From NCBI GenBank assembly GCA_022616195.1, contig JAKEFG010000017.1:1-35232 (forward strand): 35,232 nucleotides of DNA, written 5' to 3'. This stretch comes from Candidatus Wolfebacteria bacterium (GTDB taxonomy: Bacteria; Patescibacteriota; Minisyncoccia; Phycocordibacterales; EsbW-18). Of this stretch, positions 6,282-13,035 are shown piece after piece. How positions within the stretch are numbered: the stretch's first letter is position 1; the number at the start of each line of letters is the position of its first letter. The notes beneath the pieces were generated by a model, which ran no database searches, was not told the DNA's origin, and saw only the letters and a list, made by a program, of their open reading frames with translations. The translations under genes and the position numbers were made by a program.

Positions 6282-7526
6282 TTATGCGGCGGGAGTAGTA
6301 AATGTCCCTTCACTGGACATCTCTTCATTCCCTGCCTCGTCTTCAGACCCCACGATGAAGTAGTACGTGGTGTCCGCCTCAAGACCAGTGAGCTCAACTT
6401 CGTGGCTCATGGTCATACTGCCGTCGTGCTCAGAGTCCGCGCCGTCCGTGTCCAAAGGCGTCGTGGTGCCGAACCAGACCGTGCTATCAGCGTCCTCGTC
6501 GGTGTCCCAGCCAATGGTGATGCTTGTCGCGGTGAGGTCGGACGTCTCAATGTTTGAGATGACGGGGTCGTCGGTGTCAACGTCCCCAGGGATGGCGTCA
6601 ACGGCATCCTCTGCCTTCTCTTCGGCTTCCTCTGCTTTCTCTTCGGCGTCTTCCCACTCCTCGTCGTCAAATGCCTCCTCGGCTTCGTCGAGAAGCGCCT
6701 GTGCGTCGTCAAGAAGCTCCTGCGCCTCGTCAACGTCCTTGCCGTCTGCGTCAGCGTCGTCAACCATTTCCTGTGCGTCGTCTAGTGCCGCCTGTGCGCT
6801 GTCTATCGCTTCTTGTGCGCTGTCCTCATCGGCAACGTCCTCGTCCTCATCTTCATCTTCGTCCTCATCCTCGTCATCATCGTCAAGGTCACACGCGCCA
6901 AGCGTGTCGCCGTGCGCGAGGTGTGCCTGCACCGCCGGTGCACCTACCACAAGCGTGTTGCCGCTGTGACAGACGCGCACTTTGTGCCGCCCCAAACCGC
7001 GTCCGGGGAGCACGTCATCCGTTGTGGTGGCACCATCGTCATCGGTGAGAATAAAGTCAAAGATGTTCCCGTGTCCCCTGTTCGGGTGTCTGAAGAGCTG
7101 GTTCAAGGTACCACGCGTGATAGGGCCGACGATCCCGACCGGGTCAATACCAAACTTCTCCTGAAGCCGGATAACTGCCTGCTCGGTAAGCGTGCCGAAG
7201 AATCCGGTCACGAGACCCTCGGGATAAAGCTCGGGGTCTTCCGCAAGCAACTCCTGGAGTGCCTCTACATCCTCGCCCGTCATACCGCGCGAGAGCGAGC
7301 GCGTCAGCTGGACCGCTTCAACCAATTGCTGGCGGAGATCACCCTGCTGAGCCTGAAGCTCAAGAATCTGGTCCTGCAGTTCTTTTATCTGCTGGAGCAG
7401 GTCAGAAATCTGCTCCACCGTCGTCGGGGTGGTCGTTGCATACTGCGCAAACGCCGAGGGCGCTCCGAGCCCTATGACGAACACAAGCGCAACAAGACCA
7501 ACACCTACTTTGTGCATACTGTGCAT
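6282..7526 (-). CDS. Secreted peptidoglycan-binding protein with acidic coiled coil and Fn3-like domain
   Basis: 414 residues. Signal peptide about 1-27 (LVALVFVIGLGAPSAFA). A coiled coil (about 36-72, VEQISDLLQQIKELQDQIL) is followed by a PG_binding_1 domain (about 78-145: SRGMTGEDVEALQELL, GFFGTLTEQAVIRLQEKFGI). A short Cys module (182-212, KVRVCHSGNTL to AHLAHGDTLGAC) of a type common in environmental surface proteins comes next, then an Asp/Glu run (213-235), an Ala/Glu/Asp-rich helical stretch (about 236-310) and a C-terminal fibronectin-III-like domain (about 320-412, ending TTYYFIVGSEDEAGN). It probably bridges the cell wall and outside. Strong acidity could bind cations. It has its own terminator and is probably monocistronic. 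Confidence 0.88.
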   Translation of the reverse strand: MHSMHKVGVGLVALVFVIGLGAPSAFAQYATTTPTTVEQISDLLQQIKELQDQILELQAQQGDLRQQLVEAVQLTRSLSRGMTGEDVEALQELLAEDPELYPEGLVTGFFGTLTEQAVIRLQEKFGIDPVGIVGPITRGTLNQLFRHPNRGHGNIFDFILTDDDGATTTDDVLPGRGLGRHKVRVCHSGNTLVVGAPAVQAHLAHGDTLGACDLDDDDEDEDEDEDEDEDVADEDSAQEAIDSAQAALDDAQEMVDDADADGKDVDEAQELLDDAQALLDEAEEAFDDEEWEDAEEKAEEAEEKAEDAVDAIPGDVDTDDPVISNIETSDLTATSITIGWDTDEDADSTVWFGTTTPLDTDGADSEHDGSMTMSHEVELTGLEADTTYYFIVGSEDEAGNEEMSSEGTFTTPAA

Positions 7527-7628
7527 AATAAATGTATTTCTAATAATTAATGATACCTGCTAATGAGCCGCCTTGGGGAGTTCCCCTAGTGCGTTATTTA
7601 TGAAGACGGCTTGTATAGGTATATCTTA

Positions 7629-7679
7629 CCCCGTTTTTGACTGTTATGGTTATCCACGGATAACCTGCGACTAACGGGG
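7629..7679 (-). repeat. CCCCGTTAG stem-loop family, copy B
   Basis: Element in the 257-bp gap upstream of the peptidoglycan-binding protein gene. The outer CCCCGTT arm pairs with AACGGGG and the inner arm is a perfect GGTTATCC/GGATAACC stem. Where copies C and D have GGTCAT/ATGRCC, this one has changed both sides together. It also contains TTATCCACG, close to a DnaA box, but that is probably incidental. Confidence 0.7.
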
Positions 7680-7724
7680 CAGAGCCCGTAGGACGCTGCC
7701 CAGTCGTTCACGGAGAAAACAGTG

Positions 7725-7753
7725 CCACCCCGCCCTCTCGGAGGGCGGGGTGG
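7725..7753 (-). terminator. Terminator of the 7784-8563 gene
   Basis: CCACCCCGCCCTC (7725-7737) pairs perfectly with 7741-7753 around a TCG loop. On the minus strand it is followed by CACTGTTTTC. It lies about 30 bp past the stop of the secreted-protein gene. Confidence 0.75.
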
Positions 7754-7783
7754 TATACAACACTAAGAACGCCTCACAACAGG

Positions 7784-8563
7784 CTAGTCTTGATGGTTGT
7801 GGAACCGCATCGTGGTAACAATGCTCGGTGAATTGAAGTTGCCGCCGTTAATACTGATACAGACCGCCCCTTCCTCACCAGCGTTCGGAGAACCGTTTGC
7901 AAGCGGCTGGGGGCTATATGCCGTTTGTGTCCATCCCGCCTGCATCACCTCGCAGACTCTGTCGCCGGCTTCAACACCAAAGAAGAGCGCGCCAACACCG
8001 GACGCGACGGTAACCTTCGAGCTTTTGAGCTGCCAGTTGGCGTCGTAGAGACGCATCTCCCAGCCGCCCAGATATGCATCCGCACCGCCGTCGCCATCCA
8101 CATCATTGTATTTCACGACACTCATCTGCCCGCCAACGATAAGACCGTCCACGAGCGTCACGCTGTCGCGCGCAGAGCCATCGCAGTCCGGTCCGCGGTA
8201 GATGCCGATGAGAACGTCGTATGAGCCCGGCGTTCCGGGAGCGGTGATGTCAAAGCTTTCAACGTCAACACCCGCGCCGATGTCGTGGTCAGGCGTGTCA
8301 ACACACTGACCTGGCTCTCCATCATCCAGAATATCTACGAACGTTGACTCCCAGTCGTTTTCCGAACCGGCGTTGTTCGGTCCGCGCTCAACAGTCAACT
8401 CAACTTCCACGGTGCCGCTCGGCGGGACCCCGGCGAATGAACCTCCATTGAGCGTTGCTGACAGAATAACGATGTCGGCAAGCGCTGTCGCGGCGCCCGC
8501 AAAGGCAAGCGCGAGACCGAGTGCGACTGCAAACATCCGCGGACTAGGTACGAATTTTTTCAT
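7784..8563 (-). CDS. Secreted surface protein with SpaA/SdrD-like C-terminal domain
   Basis: 259 residues from the ATG at 8563 (MKKFVPSPRMF); an upstream in-frame start at 8671 would run through the preceding terminator. The signal peptide has hydrophobic core FAVALGLALAFAGAATALA, almost the same as in the protein at 1559-3928. An Ig/CARDB-like segment follows (about 31-140, ending LVDGLIVGG), then a Cna-B/SdrD-like domain (about 145-255) with KYNDVDGDGGADAYLGGWEM and AGDRVCEVMQAGWTQT. The C-terminus (FHNHQD) has no sorting signal or membrane helix, so it is probably secreted or non-covalently attached. Its partner is unknown. Confidence 0.82.
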   Translation of the reverse strand: MKKFVPSPRMFAVALGLALAFAGAATALADIVILSATLNGGSFAGVPPSGTVEVELTVERGPNNAGSENDWESTFVDILDDGEPGQCVDTPDHDIGAGVDVESFDITAPGTPGSYDVLIGIYRGPDCDGSARDSVTLVDGLIVGGQMSVVKYNDVDGDGGADAYLGGWEMRLYDANWQLKSSKVTVASGVGALFFGVEAGDRVCEVMQAGWTQTAYSPQPLANGSPNAGEEGAVCISINGGNFNSPSIVTTMRFHNHQD

Positions 8564-8659
8564 ACGCGTATTTGTGTTTATGGAATAAAAACACTCTGAT
8601 AAGAAAAACAGGTGCTGTCTCCAATATACTCTGATAAGAGGCAGGGTGCAAGATACGCA

Positions 8660-8683
8660 CAATCCCGCCATATGGCGGGATTG
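8660..8683. terminator. Palindromic terminator after the 8707-10779 gene
   Basis: A perfect 24-bp palindrome (CAATCCCGCCAT and its complement) lying 24 bp past the stop of the upstream minus-strand gene and about 100 bp before the next start. It lacks a long T-run. Confidence 0.6.
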
Positions 8684-8706
8684 TACTGACCTTTAGAGGG
8701 TTTTGA

Positions 8707-10779
8707 CTAAGCCTCCGGAATCTGCTCGTCGCAGTGTCCGGGGCCAATGTCACCTTCGTTGTAGGAACCAAGAGTGCCCGCAAGACCGGTGAGTAACGGT
8801 CTGTCTGCTTTGGCGTTCTTACCTTTTCCTACTGAATCAGAGGTTCTGTCGTCAAAAAAGCCCTCCGCTGCCGTTATTGCGTCAGTTACTTCTGTTGGTG
8901 CGGATGCTCCGTTCAGAATGTTCAGCTTCGCAGCCATGTACTGATGTGCAAGATTGTAGTATGGGTTGCCTGCGGGTGGAGTCCAGAATACGGAGAACCA
9001 AGTGAATGGAGCGGCAATATCGTTCGGTCCAACTACTGGGAACGAGTTAACGGCTGTGAAGAAACCACTCAACTCTGCAAGCGGCGTAACATTATCCCAG
9101 TTATCGTCAGTCGGCGCGCCGCCGTGGAATGACTCGTTGTGTGTCTTCCAGTAGCCCTGCGTCAGCGTACAACCGGTCTCACACTCAACATTAATGGTAA
9201 CGAGCCAATCATTCTCACCAACGTCATCACCTTCTTGGTCCTGATCGCTAGTTACAAAGTTAGCGACATTTCGGTGAAGATTCTCACCGCATTCAAGAAT
9301 TACATCTGTTCCGTCCTGATCGGGACCAAAAGTGACCGAGTACTCAATCGTCTTATCTGCGTCACCTTCACAGATAACGACGCCCTGCGGACCGTTGACG
9401 CTGTCGTCATTCACCGTGACACACTCGTCGGTCTCGTTTGTCGGGTCACCGAAGCTCACTGGCTGTGTGTCTTCCCCGCCGGGCACATCACCGCTTGTTG
9501 TGACCGTTGCGGTGTTTCCACTATCAGTCGGGCTTGCTGAGAGTTGTTCATAGGTACACGTGAGCACTTCTCCAGCACTAAGTGTCCATGGAGCAGTTGT
9601 GTCACCGTCCTCGTCTTCACAACTCACATTTGCTGCGCCAGATACGTTTAGAACATCGTCTACGGCAGTGACTTCTGCATCAGTGTTTCCGAGTGGGTTG
9701 GTAACGGTAATCGTGCCTGTTACGGAGTGATTGATGTCTTCAGACGTTGCGTCCACCGTCACCTCGTAATCAACTGTGTATGATTCCCCCTCCGCAAGGA
9801 GAAGTGTCGTCGTTGCCCCCGTCTTGTCAATTGTCCAGTCCCAGTCGCGGTCATACGATGTTTCTACCGTCTTTGACACGATGAGCGGCGCCACAACTGT
9901 GAACGGCTCACACTCTGCGATGCCTTCTGTGTAGTTTTCATCACCATCGTAGTGGACAGAGTATGAGTATTCTCCAACTCCAGGGGTGAACGGTGCTGAT
10001 TCTGCCTCGCCGCTTCCGTCAAGTGCTACTCCGCTTTCAACAGTCGGGTCTCCATCTTGACATAGAAGTCCGTCGTGAAGCGCGAAGTCAACGGTTCCGG
10101 TTGGAACTCCACCTTCTTGGGTGCCAGCGACAGTAACCATGTCATGTACATCCTCACCTTGTGGAACCACCGCGTCGGTGACGTCCTCATGGCTCTCGTT
10201 GTGTACCTCTGTGGTTACTTCAGGAATCAGTTGCTCAAATGGTGTATCAAGATTTGAATTTCCACCAATTGCTTGATGTGGTGTTCTGTGAGAAGTTGCA
10301 TCAAATGATGCGCTTGAGCGAACGTGATCAGCTGGAGCACCATTTGTCCCCACATCAGCCGAATCCACTACATACGAAAGTAGTGGGGTTTCGAAAGGAT
10401 TTAGGTCCTCCACAAGCGGAACAGCAAACGGGCTCCCAAGAGCTGCTGAACCGTCAGGGAGAGTAACAGAGAGTTCATCTCCTGCTTCACCTCCAAAGTT
10501 ACAGTTTGCACCACCCGCCCATTCAAGTGTTGCTTGGTAATAGATGGTCTGACCTTGCGTAACACTAGTTGCAGGAATTGTTCCACCCGCATCACTGTAC
10601 ACGTCGAAGTTAAGCGTGAACCCCGCACCAGTACAAGCTGGCGGGTCTTGGTCTGCGCCCACAGGTGCCGCGCCGAAAGCGAATGCGAGGGCAAGACCAA
10701 GCCCCAGCACAAGTGCCCCGACAAGGACACTCCGCCGCCAGTCGGTCTGCGAACTGAAGAACGAATTAAAATATGCCAT
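8707..10779 (-). CDS. Large secreted surface protein with Ig-like, DUF11-like and TQGYWK modules
   Basis: 690 residues. Signal peptide about 1-42 with GALVLGLGLALAFAFGAAP. An N-terminal beta module (about 50-180) is followed by an Ig-like repeat (about 185-296: VTTEVHNESHEDVTD, VPTGTVDF, YSVHYDGDENY) of the kind found in bacterial Ig-like proteins. A DUF11-like segment (about 300-430, VSKTVETSYDRDWDW) and another beta module to about 530 come next. The final 155 residues start with GCTLTQGYWKTHNESFHGG, a Cys/Trp module widely seen in secreted proteins of uncultured bacteria. No sorting signal or C-terminal anchor is visible. It is probably an exported adhesin-like or matrix protein. It stands alone downstream of a 790-bp intergenic region full of hairpins. 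Confidence 0.83.
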   Translation of the reverse strand: MAYFNSFFSSQTDWRRSVLVGALVLGLGLALAFAFGAAPVGADQDPPACTGAGFTLNFDVYSDAGGTIPATSVTQGQTIYYQATLEWAGGANCNFGGEAGDELSVTLPDGSAALGSPFAVPLVEDLNPFETPLLSYVVDSADVGTNGAPADHVRSSASFDATSHRTPHQAIGGNSNLDTPFEQLIPEVTTEVHNESHEDVTDAVVPQGEDVHDMVTVAGTQEGGVPTGTVDFALHDGLLCQDGDPTVESGVALDGSGEAESAPFTPGVGEYSYSVHYDGDENYTEGIAECEPFTVVAPLIVSKTVETSYDRDWDWTIDKTGATTTLLLAEGESYTVDYEVTVDATSEDINHSVTGTITVTNPLGNTDAEVTAVDDVLNVSGAANVSCEDEDGDTTAPWTLSAGEVLTCTYEQLSASPTDSGNTATVTTSGDVPGGEDTQPVSFGDPTNETDECVTVNDDSVNGPQGVVICEGDADKTIEYSVTFGPDQDGTDVILECGENLHRNVANFVTSDQDQEGDDVGENDWLVTINVECETGCTLTQGYWKTHNESFHGGAPTDDNWDNVTPLAELSGFFTAVNSFPVVGPNDIAAPFTWFSVFWTPPAGNPYYNLAHQYMAAKLNILNGASAPTEVTDAITAAEGFFDDRTSDSVGKGKNAKADRPLLTGLAGTLGSYNEGDIGPGHCDEQIPEA

Positions 10780-10844
10780 AGAATAATGTTCTAATAATCA
10801 CTCCTAATGAAGCCACATAGTGACTTTTGCTGATAATAGTTCCT

Positions 10845-10905
10845 GCGCGTGCCCCCTCACTTTAACTATAAAGTGCGAGGACATGTTTTTTTCATGAAGA
10901 CGCGC
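10845..10905. other. Multi-stem structured element upstream of the 8707-10779 gene
   Basis: GCGCGT (10845-10850) pairs with ACGCGC (10900-10905). Inside are an imperfect CCTCACTTTA/TAAAGTGCGAGG hairpin and a short ACATG-T7-CATG hairpin, giving a possible three-way junction. It lies 66 bp upstream of the minus-strand start, so it would be in the 5' leader. Confidence 0.45.
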
Positions 10906-11006
10906 ATCTGAAAGAACTTATCACGCTGCTCCCTCTAGTGTACGCGAGCCCTCCACATGCTCAAGGAGCAACCCCCAAACCGACAACAAAAAAATATCGT
11001 AGTCAA

Positions 11007-11056
11007 CCCCGATTAGATCACCGCGGTCATCCACAGATGGCCTGTGACTAACGGGG
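11007..11056 (-). repeat. CCCCGTTAG stem-loop family, copy C
   Basis: Folds with an outer CCCCG-TTAG/CTAACGGGG stem (one bulged A), a middle TCAC/GTGA stem and an inner GGTCATC/GATGGCC stem. The middle stem is CCAC/GTGG in copies A and D, so both sides changed together. It lies about 230 nt upstream of the 8707-10779 gene start. Confidence 0.78.
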
Positions 11057-11078
11057 TACCCTAAAGGACATACAAAAA

Positions 11079-11108
11079 TCTTAAAGGACATCCCTGTGTC
11101 CTTTAAGA
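11079..11108 (-). terminator. Stem-loop with minus-strand T-run
   Basis: Arms of 12 bp (TCTTAAAGGACA, 11079-11090, and 11097-11108) around a 6-nt loop. On the minus strand it is followed directly by TTTTTG after one base. No annotated gene ends just upstream on that strand, so an unannotated minus-strand transcript or read-through from the pilin gene may end here. Confidence 0.6.
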
Positions 11109-11137
11109 AGTAATACACCCTTTGTCCCCAGGACCTG

Positions 11138-11198
11138 CCCCTCACTATGGTAAAACATGAGGGGCTTGCCCCCGCACTTTGACTACAAAGTGAGGGGG
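11138..11198. repeat. Two tandem related hairpins
   Basis: First hairpin 11138-11164 (CCCCTCA/TGAGGGG); second 11169-11198 (CCCCCGCACTTTG with CAAAGTGAGGGGG, one mismatch). Both are followed by CTTGC. The second resembles the inner hairpin at 10845-10905, so these are probably repeat units that spread locally. Confidence 0.6.
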
Positions 11199-11375
11199 CT
11201 TGCAAAATTTTCATGGGTATGCTAGGATTTCCATTGGAACCAGTGCCGGAGGACGTCGGGACCCACCCCAGGAATCGGGCTCGGCCTCGTCGAACCGGAC
11301 CGTACACCTGAGGGACGCCTTGGCCACCCGAAACTGCGGCCAGTTCCTCCCTCTCCTCTCTCAATCTCCTCCTCC

Positions 11376-11403
11376 CCCGCGCCGGACCCTCCAACGGCGC
11401 GGG
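11376..11403 (+). terminator. Plus-strand intrinsic terminator
   Basis: CCCGCGCCG (11376-11384) pairs perfectly with 11395-11403 and is followed by CATTTTTA on the plus strand. It ends a GC-rich stretch (about 11215-11375) that looks unlike its AT-richer surroundings. The only plus-strand reading frame there is about 33 codons from the ATG at 11212 and lacks a well-placed Shine-Dalgarno. The unit may be a small RNA or a short peptide gene. Confidence 0.6.
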
Positions 11404-11412
11404 CATTTTTAT

Positions 11413-11459
11413 CCCGTTAGACCACTGCGGTCATCTCAAAATGACCTGTGGCTAACGGG
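11413..11459 (-). repeat. CCCCGTTAG stem-loop family, copy D
   Basis: Folds with CCCGTTAG/CTAACGGG, CCAC/GTGG and GGTCAT/ATGACC stems. It lies right after a plus-strand terminator and 12 bp before the 38-bp perfect palindrome at 11471. It is the most regular copy of the family. Confidence 0.78.
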
Positions 11460-11470
11460 ACAGGGTCAGC

Positions 11471-11508
11471 AACCTATTCCTAAATTCTTAAGAATTTAGG
11501 AATAGGTT
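11471..11508. repeat. AT-rich palindrome family, copy 4 (perfect 38-bp palindrome)
   Basis: 19-bp arms that are perfectly complementary, from AACCTATTCCTAAATTCTT outward. It shares its core with the copies at 868, 1151 and 1381, about 10 kb away. It lies between the pilin gene end and the surface-protein leader, not directly upstream of either start. Confidence 0.8.
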
Positions 11509-11523
11509 GCGGCACACTACACT

Positions 11524-11554
11524 GCAAAACCCCCGCCTGAGGCGGGGGTTTTGC
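11524..11554. terminator. Terminator after major pilin gene
   Basis: GCAAAACCCCCGCC (11524-11537) pairs perfectly with 11541-11554 around TGA, with an A-run on one side and T-run on the other. It is 19 bp past the pilin stop and works in either direction. Confidence 0.85.
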
Positions 11555-11572
11555 TGGAAACAACGAGATACT

Positions 11573-12082
11573 TTAACGAGTTACACAGATATTTTCCGCA
11601 TCTTCAATCGCGGTTTCGTCTGCGGCATTGAACGAACATACCGTGATTCGCCCGTCGTCATCCTCAACCACAAAGTAGTCAACATCTCCCCCATCAACGT
11701 CCATGCAGTCAGAAATTGACTCACCTTCTGATGTTGAATCTGGGTCAGTTGGAATTGCCGGGATGTATGTTGGGACAATATCGTCACAGAACGCCTCCGA
11801 CACTTCATCGTAGTCACCCTCAATCGCCGGATTCCCGGGAGGGATCCCTGCCGGAAGACCACCCTGATTATCTGCAATGTGTTGACCGATCGCATTCAAG
11901 ATTGCATTAACATTGCTGGTACGCTGACTCTGCTGCGCCTGGGCGAACTGGCGAGCGGGGTTGAGCGCGACGAGTACGATTGCCGCAAGAATGGCGATGA
12001 TGCCGATGACGACCAGAATCTCAATGAGCGTGAACCCCTTCGACTGGCTCAGGGCAAGCCTTTTGTTTTGAAACATTTTCAT
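11573..12082 (-). CDS. Type IV major pilin-like prepilin
   Basis: 169 residues. The prepilin peptidase site is K-G-F-T-L-I-E (Gly16 at -1, Phe17 at +1, Glu21 at +5), followed by the hydrophobic helix ILVVIGIIAILAAIVLVALNPARQ of class IVa pilins. The head domain has two Cys pairs, including FCDDIV and SDCMDVDGG, and a C-terminal ENICVTR. It is the last gene of the pilus locus and is separated from the minor pilins by about 110 bp, with a hairpin after it, so it may have its own promoter and higher expression. The leader is partly encoded by CTTCGACTGGCTCAGGGCAA, which looks like a repeat used as coding sequence. It is probably the main subunit of the filament. Confidence 0.9.
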   Translation of the reverse strand: MKMFQNKRLALSQSKGFTLIEILVVIGIIAILAAIVLVALNPARQFAQAQQSQRTSNVNAILNAIGQHIADNQGGLPAGIPPGNPAIEGDYDEVSEAFCDDIVPTYIPAIPTDPDSTSEGESISDCMDVDGGDVDYFVVEDDDGRITVCSFNAADETAIEDAENICVTR

Positions 12083-12194
12083 AAAATAACGGTTAGTAAT
12101 TTACTAAATTGACCTTTAGTACCCCACGGCTTCAGAAAAGCCCTAGATTTCATGTTGTACCATACTCTGGCGAAGAATGCAATGCCTCTAGAAA

Positions 12195-12590
12195 CTAGGG
12201 CACTTCCTCCCATGATTCAACGAAATAGTCGTTCGTACTATCCAACACAACTCTCAAGTTGGTCACTGTTCCCTTCGCGTCCGCATGCACCTCAACCGCA
12301 ACCGCCGAAGGCAACGAACCATCCACTGATACTATTGTGCATGTGTTTCCATCAATGGTTATTTCGTCCCCGCCAGCATATGACGACTCTTTTTCGTACT
12401 CCAAGATTGCCGTCTGTACACACCCCTCCGCAAGCGCGCGACTCACTTCTTTCACCTCCGCGTCAAGCGCGTTGAACCGTCCGTAGAACCCCTTGCTCGC
12501 CACGGCAATGACGAGCGTGAGGAGCACTGCGGCGACGATTATTGTCGCGGTAAGCGCGATAAAACCGCGTTGTAAGACGTTATCGTACAT
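12195..12590 (-). CDS. Minor pilin or PilX-like membrane protein of the pilus operon
   Basis: 131 residues from the ATG at 12590 (MYDNVLQRGFIALTATI); an alternative ATG is 18 bp upstream. Both overlap the end of the previous gene, as is common in this operon. An N-terminal hydrophobic helix follows RGFIALTATIIVAAVLLTLVIAV, similar to PilX-type minor pilins that lack a normal Glu5. The rest is a small beta-rich domain with one disulfide candidate (Cys in EGCVQTA and NTCTIV). The role in filament initiation or priming is inferred from position. Confidence 0.75.
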   Translation of the reverse strand: MYDNVLQRGFIALTATIIVAAVLLTLVIAVASKGFYGRFNALDAEVKEVSRALAEGCVQTAILEYEKESSYAGGDEITIDGNTCTIVSVDGSLPSAVAVEVHADAKGTVTNLRVVLDSTNDYFVESWEEVP

Positions 12591-13035
12591 ACCGCGTCGT
12601 AGTAGCAAACTGACGACCGTTCATAACAAAACTCACCGAAACAGCGTCCGGCTCGGAAGCAGGCGTACGCTCAACCACAAATTCAGTAATGCTAATTGCA
12701 CGGCTGGTGAGTGCATCTCCATTGAGCGTCAAGGCATCATCGTCATTCACATCAAACAGCAGTGCGCCCTCGCCTGGCTTGGTAACATCTAACTCGTCGG
12801 TGGTCTCCCCAGCGTCCGGCTCATTTACTGTTACGTCACCGTTGAGCGCCCAGTCAATCTTGCGGAATATAAAGTTCGCCTCCTCTTCGGTAGCGACGCG
12901 GGTTGCCGTGCGCACACTTCCCTCAATGAGCTGATACGCTCCGAGCATCGCCCCTCCCAAAATAATCGCGAGGAGTCCGATGTAGACGAGCACCTCAAAA
13001 AGAGTGAGTCCAGATTGTCGCAGACCTAACCGCAT
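12580..13035 (-). CDS. Pseudopilin / minor pilin (GspJ- or PilW-like)
   Basis: 151 residues. Prepilin site QSGLTLFEVLVYIGLLAIIL with Gly9 at -1 and Glu14 at +5. A helix of about 25 residues leads into RTATRVATEEEANFIFRKIDWAL, which is typical of the alpha-spine of GspJ/PilW-like proteins, then a beta domain ending in TTRYVR. The start overlaps the end of the LVIVD fusion gene by 10 nt and its end overlaps the next gene, so the pilus genes are translationally coupled. Confidence 0.82.
   Translation of the reverse strand: MRLGLRQSGLTLFEVLVYIGLLAIILGGAMLGAYQLIEGSVRTATRVATEEEANFIFRKIDWALNGDVTVNEPDAGETTDELDVTKPGEGALLFDVNDDDALTLNGDALTSRAISITEFVVERTPASEPDAVSVSFVMNGRQFATTTRYVR

Noticed and set aside
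6592-6890. Long Ser-rich plus-strand frame opposite the acidic coiled-coil protein
   Set aside because: It is the antisense shadow of Asp/Glu/Ala codons; the minus-strand protein has a signal peptide and recognisable domains.
7650-7658. DnaA-box-like TTATCCACG in stem-loop copy B
   Set aside because: It is part of a perfect stem that varies between copies; no cluster of boxes, no dnaA gene and no AT-rich unwinding region nearby, so no origin is called.
10921-11406. Open frame of 161 codons on the minus strand in the hairpin island
   Set aside because: It runs through the CCCCGTTAG element, the minus-strand terminator and the tandem hairpins, has no recognisable domain and no ribosome-binding site; it is probably chance.
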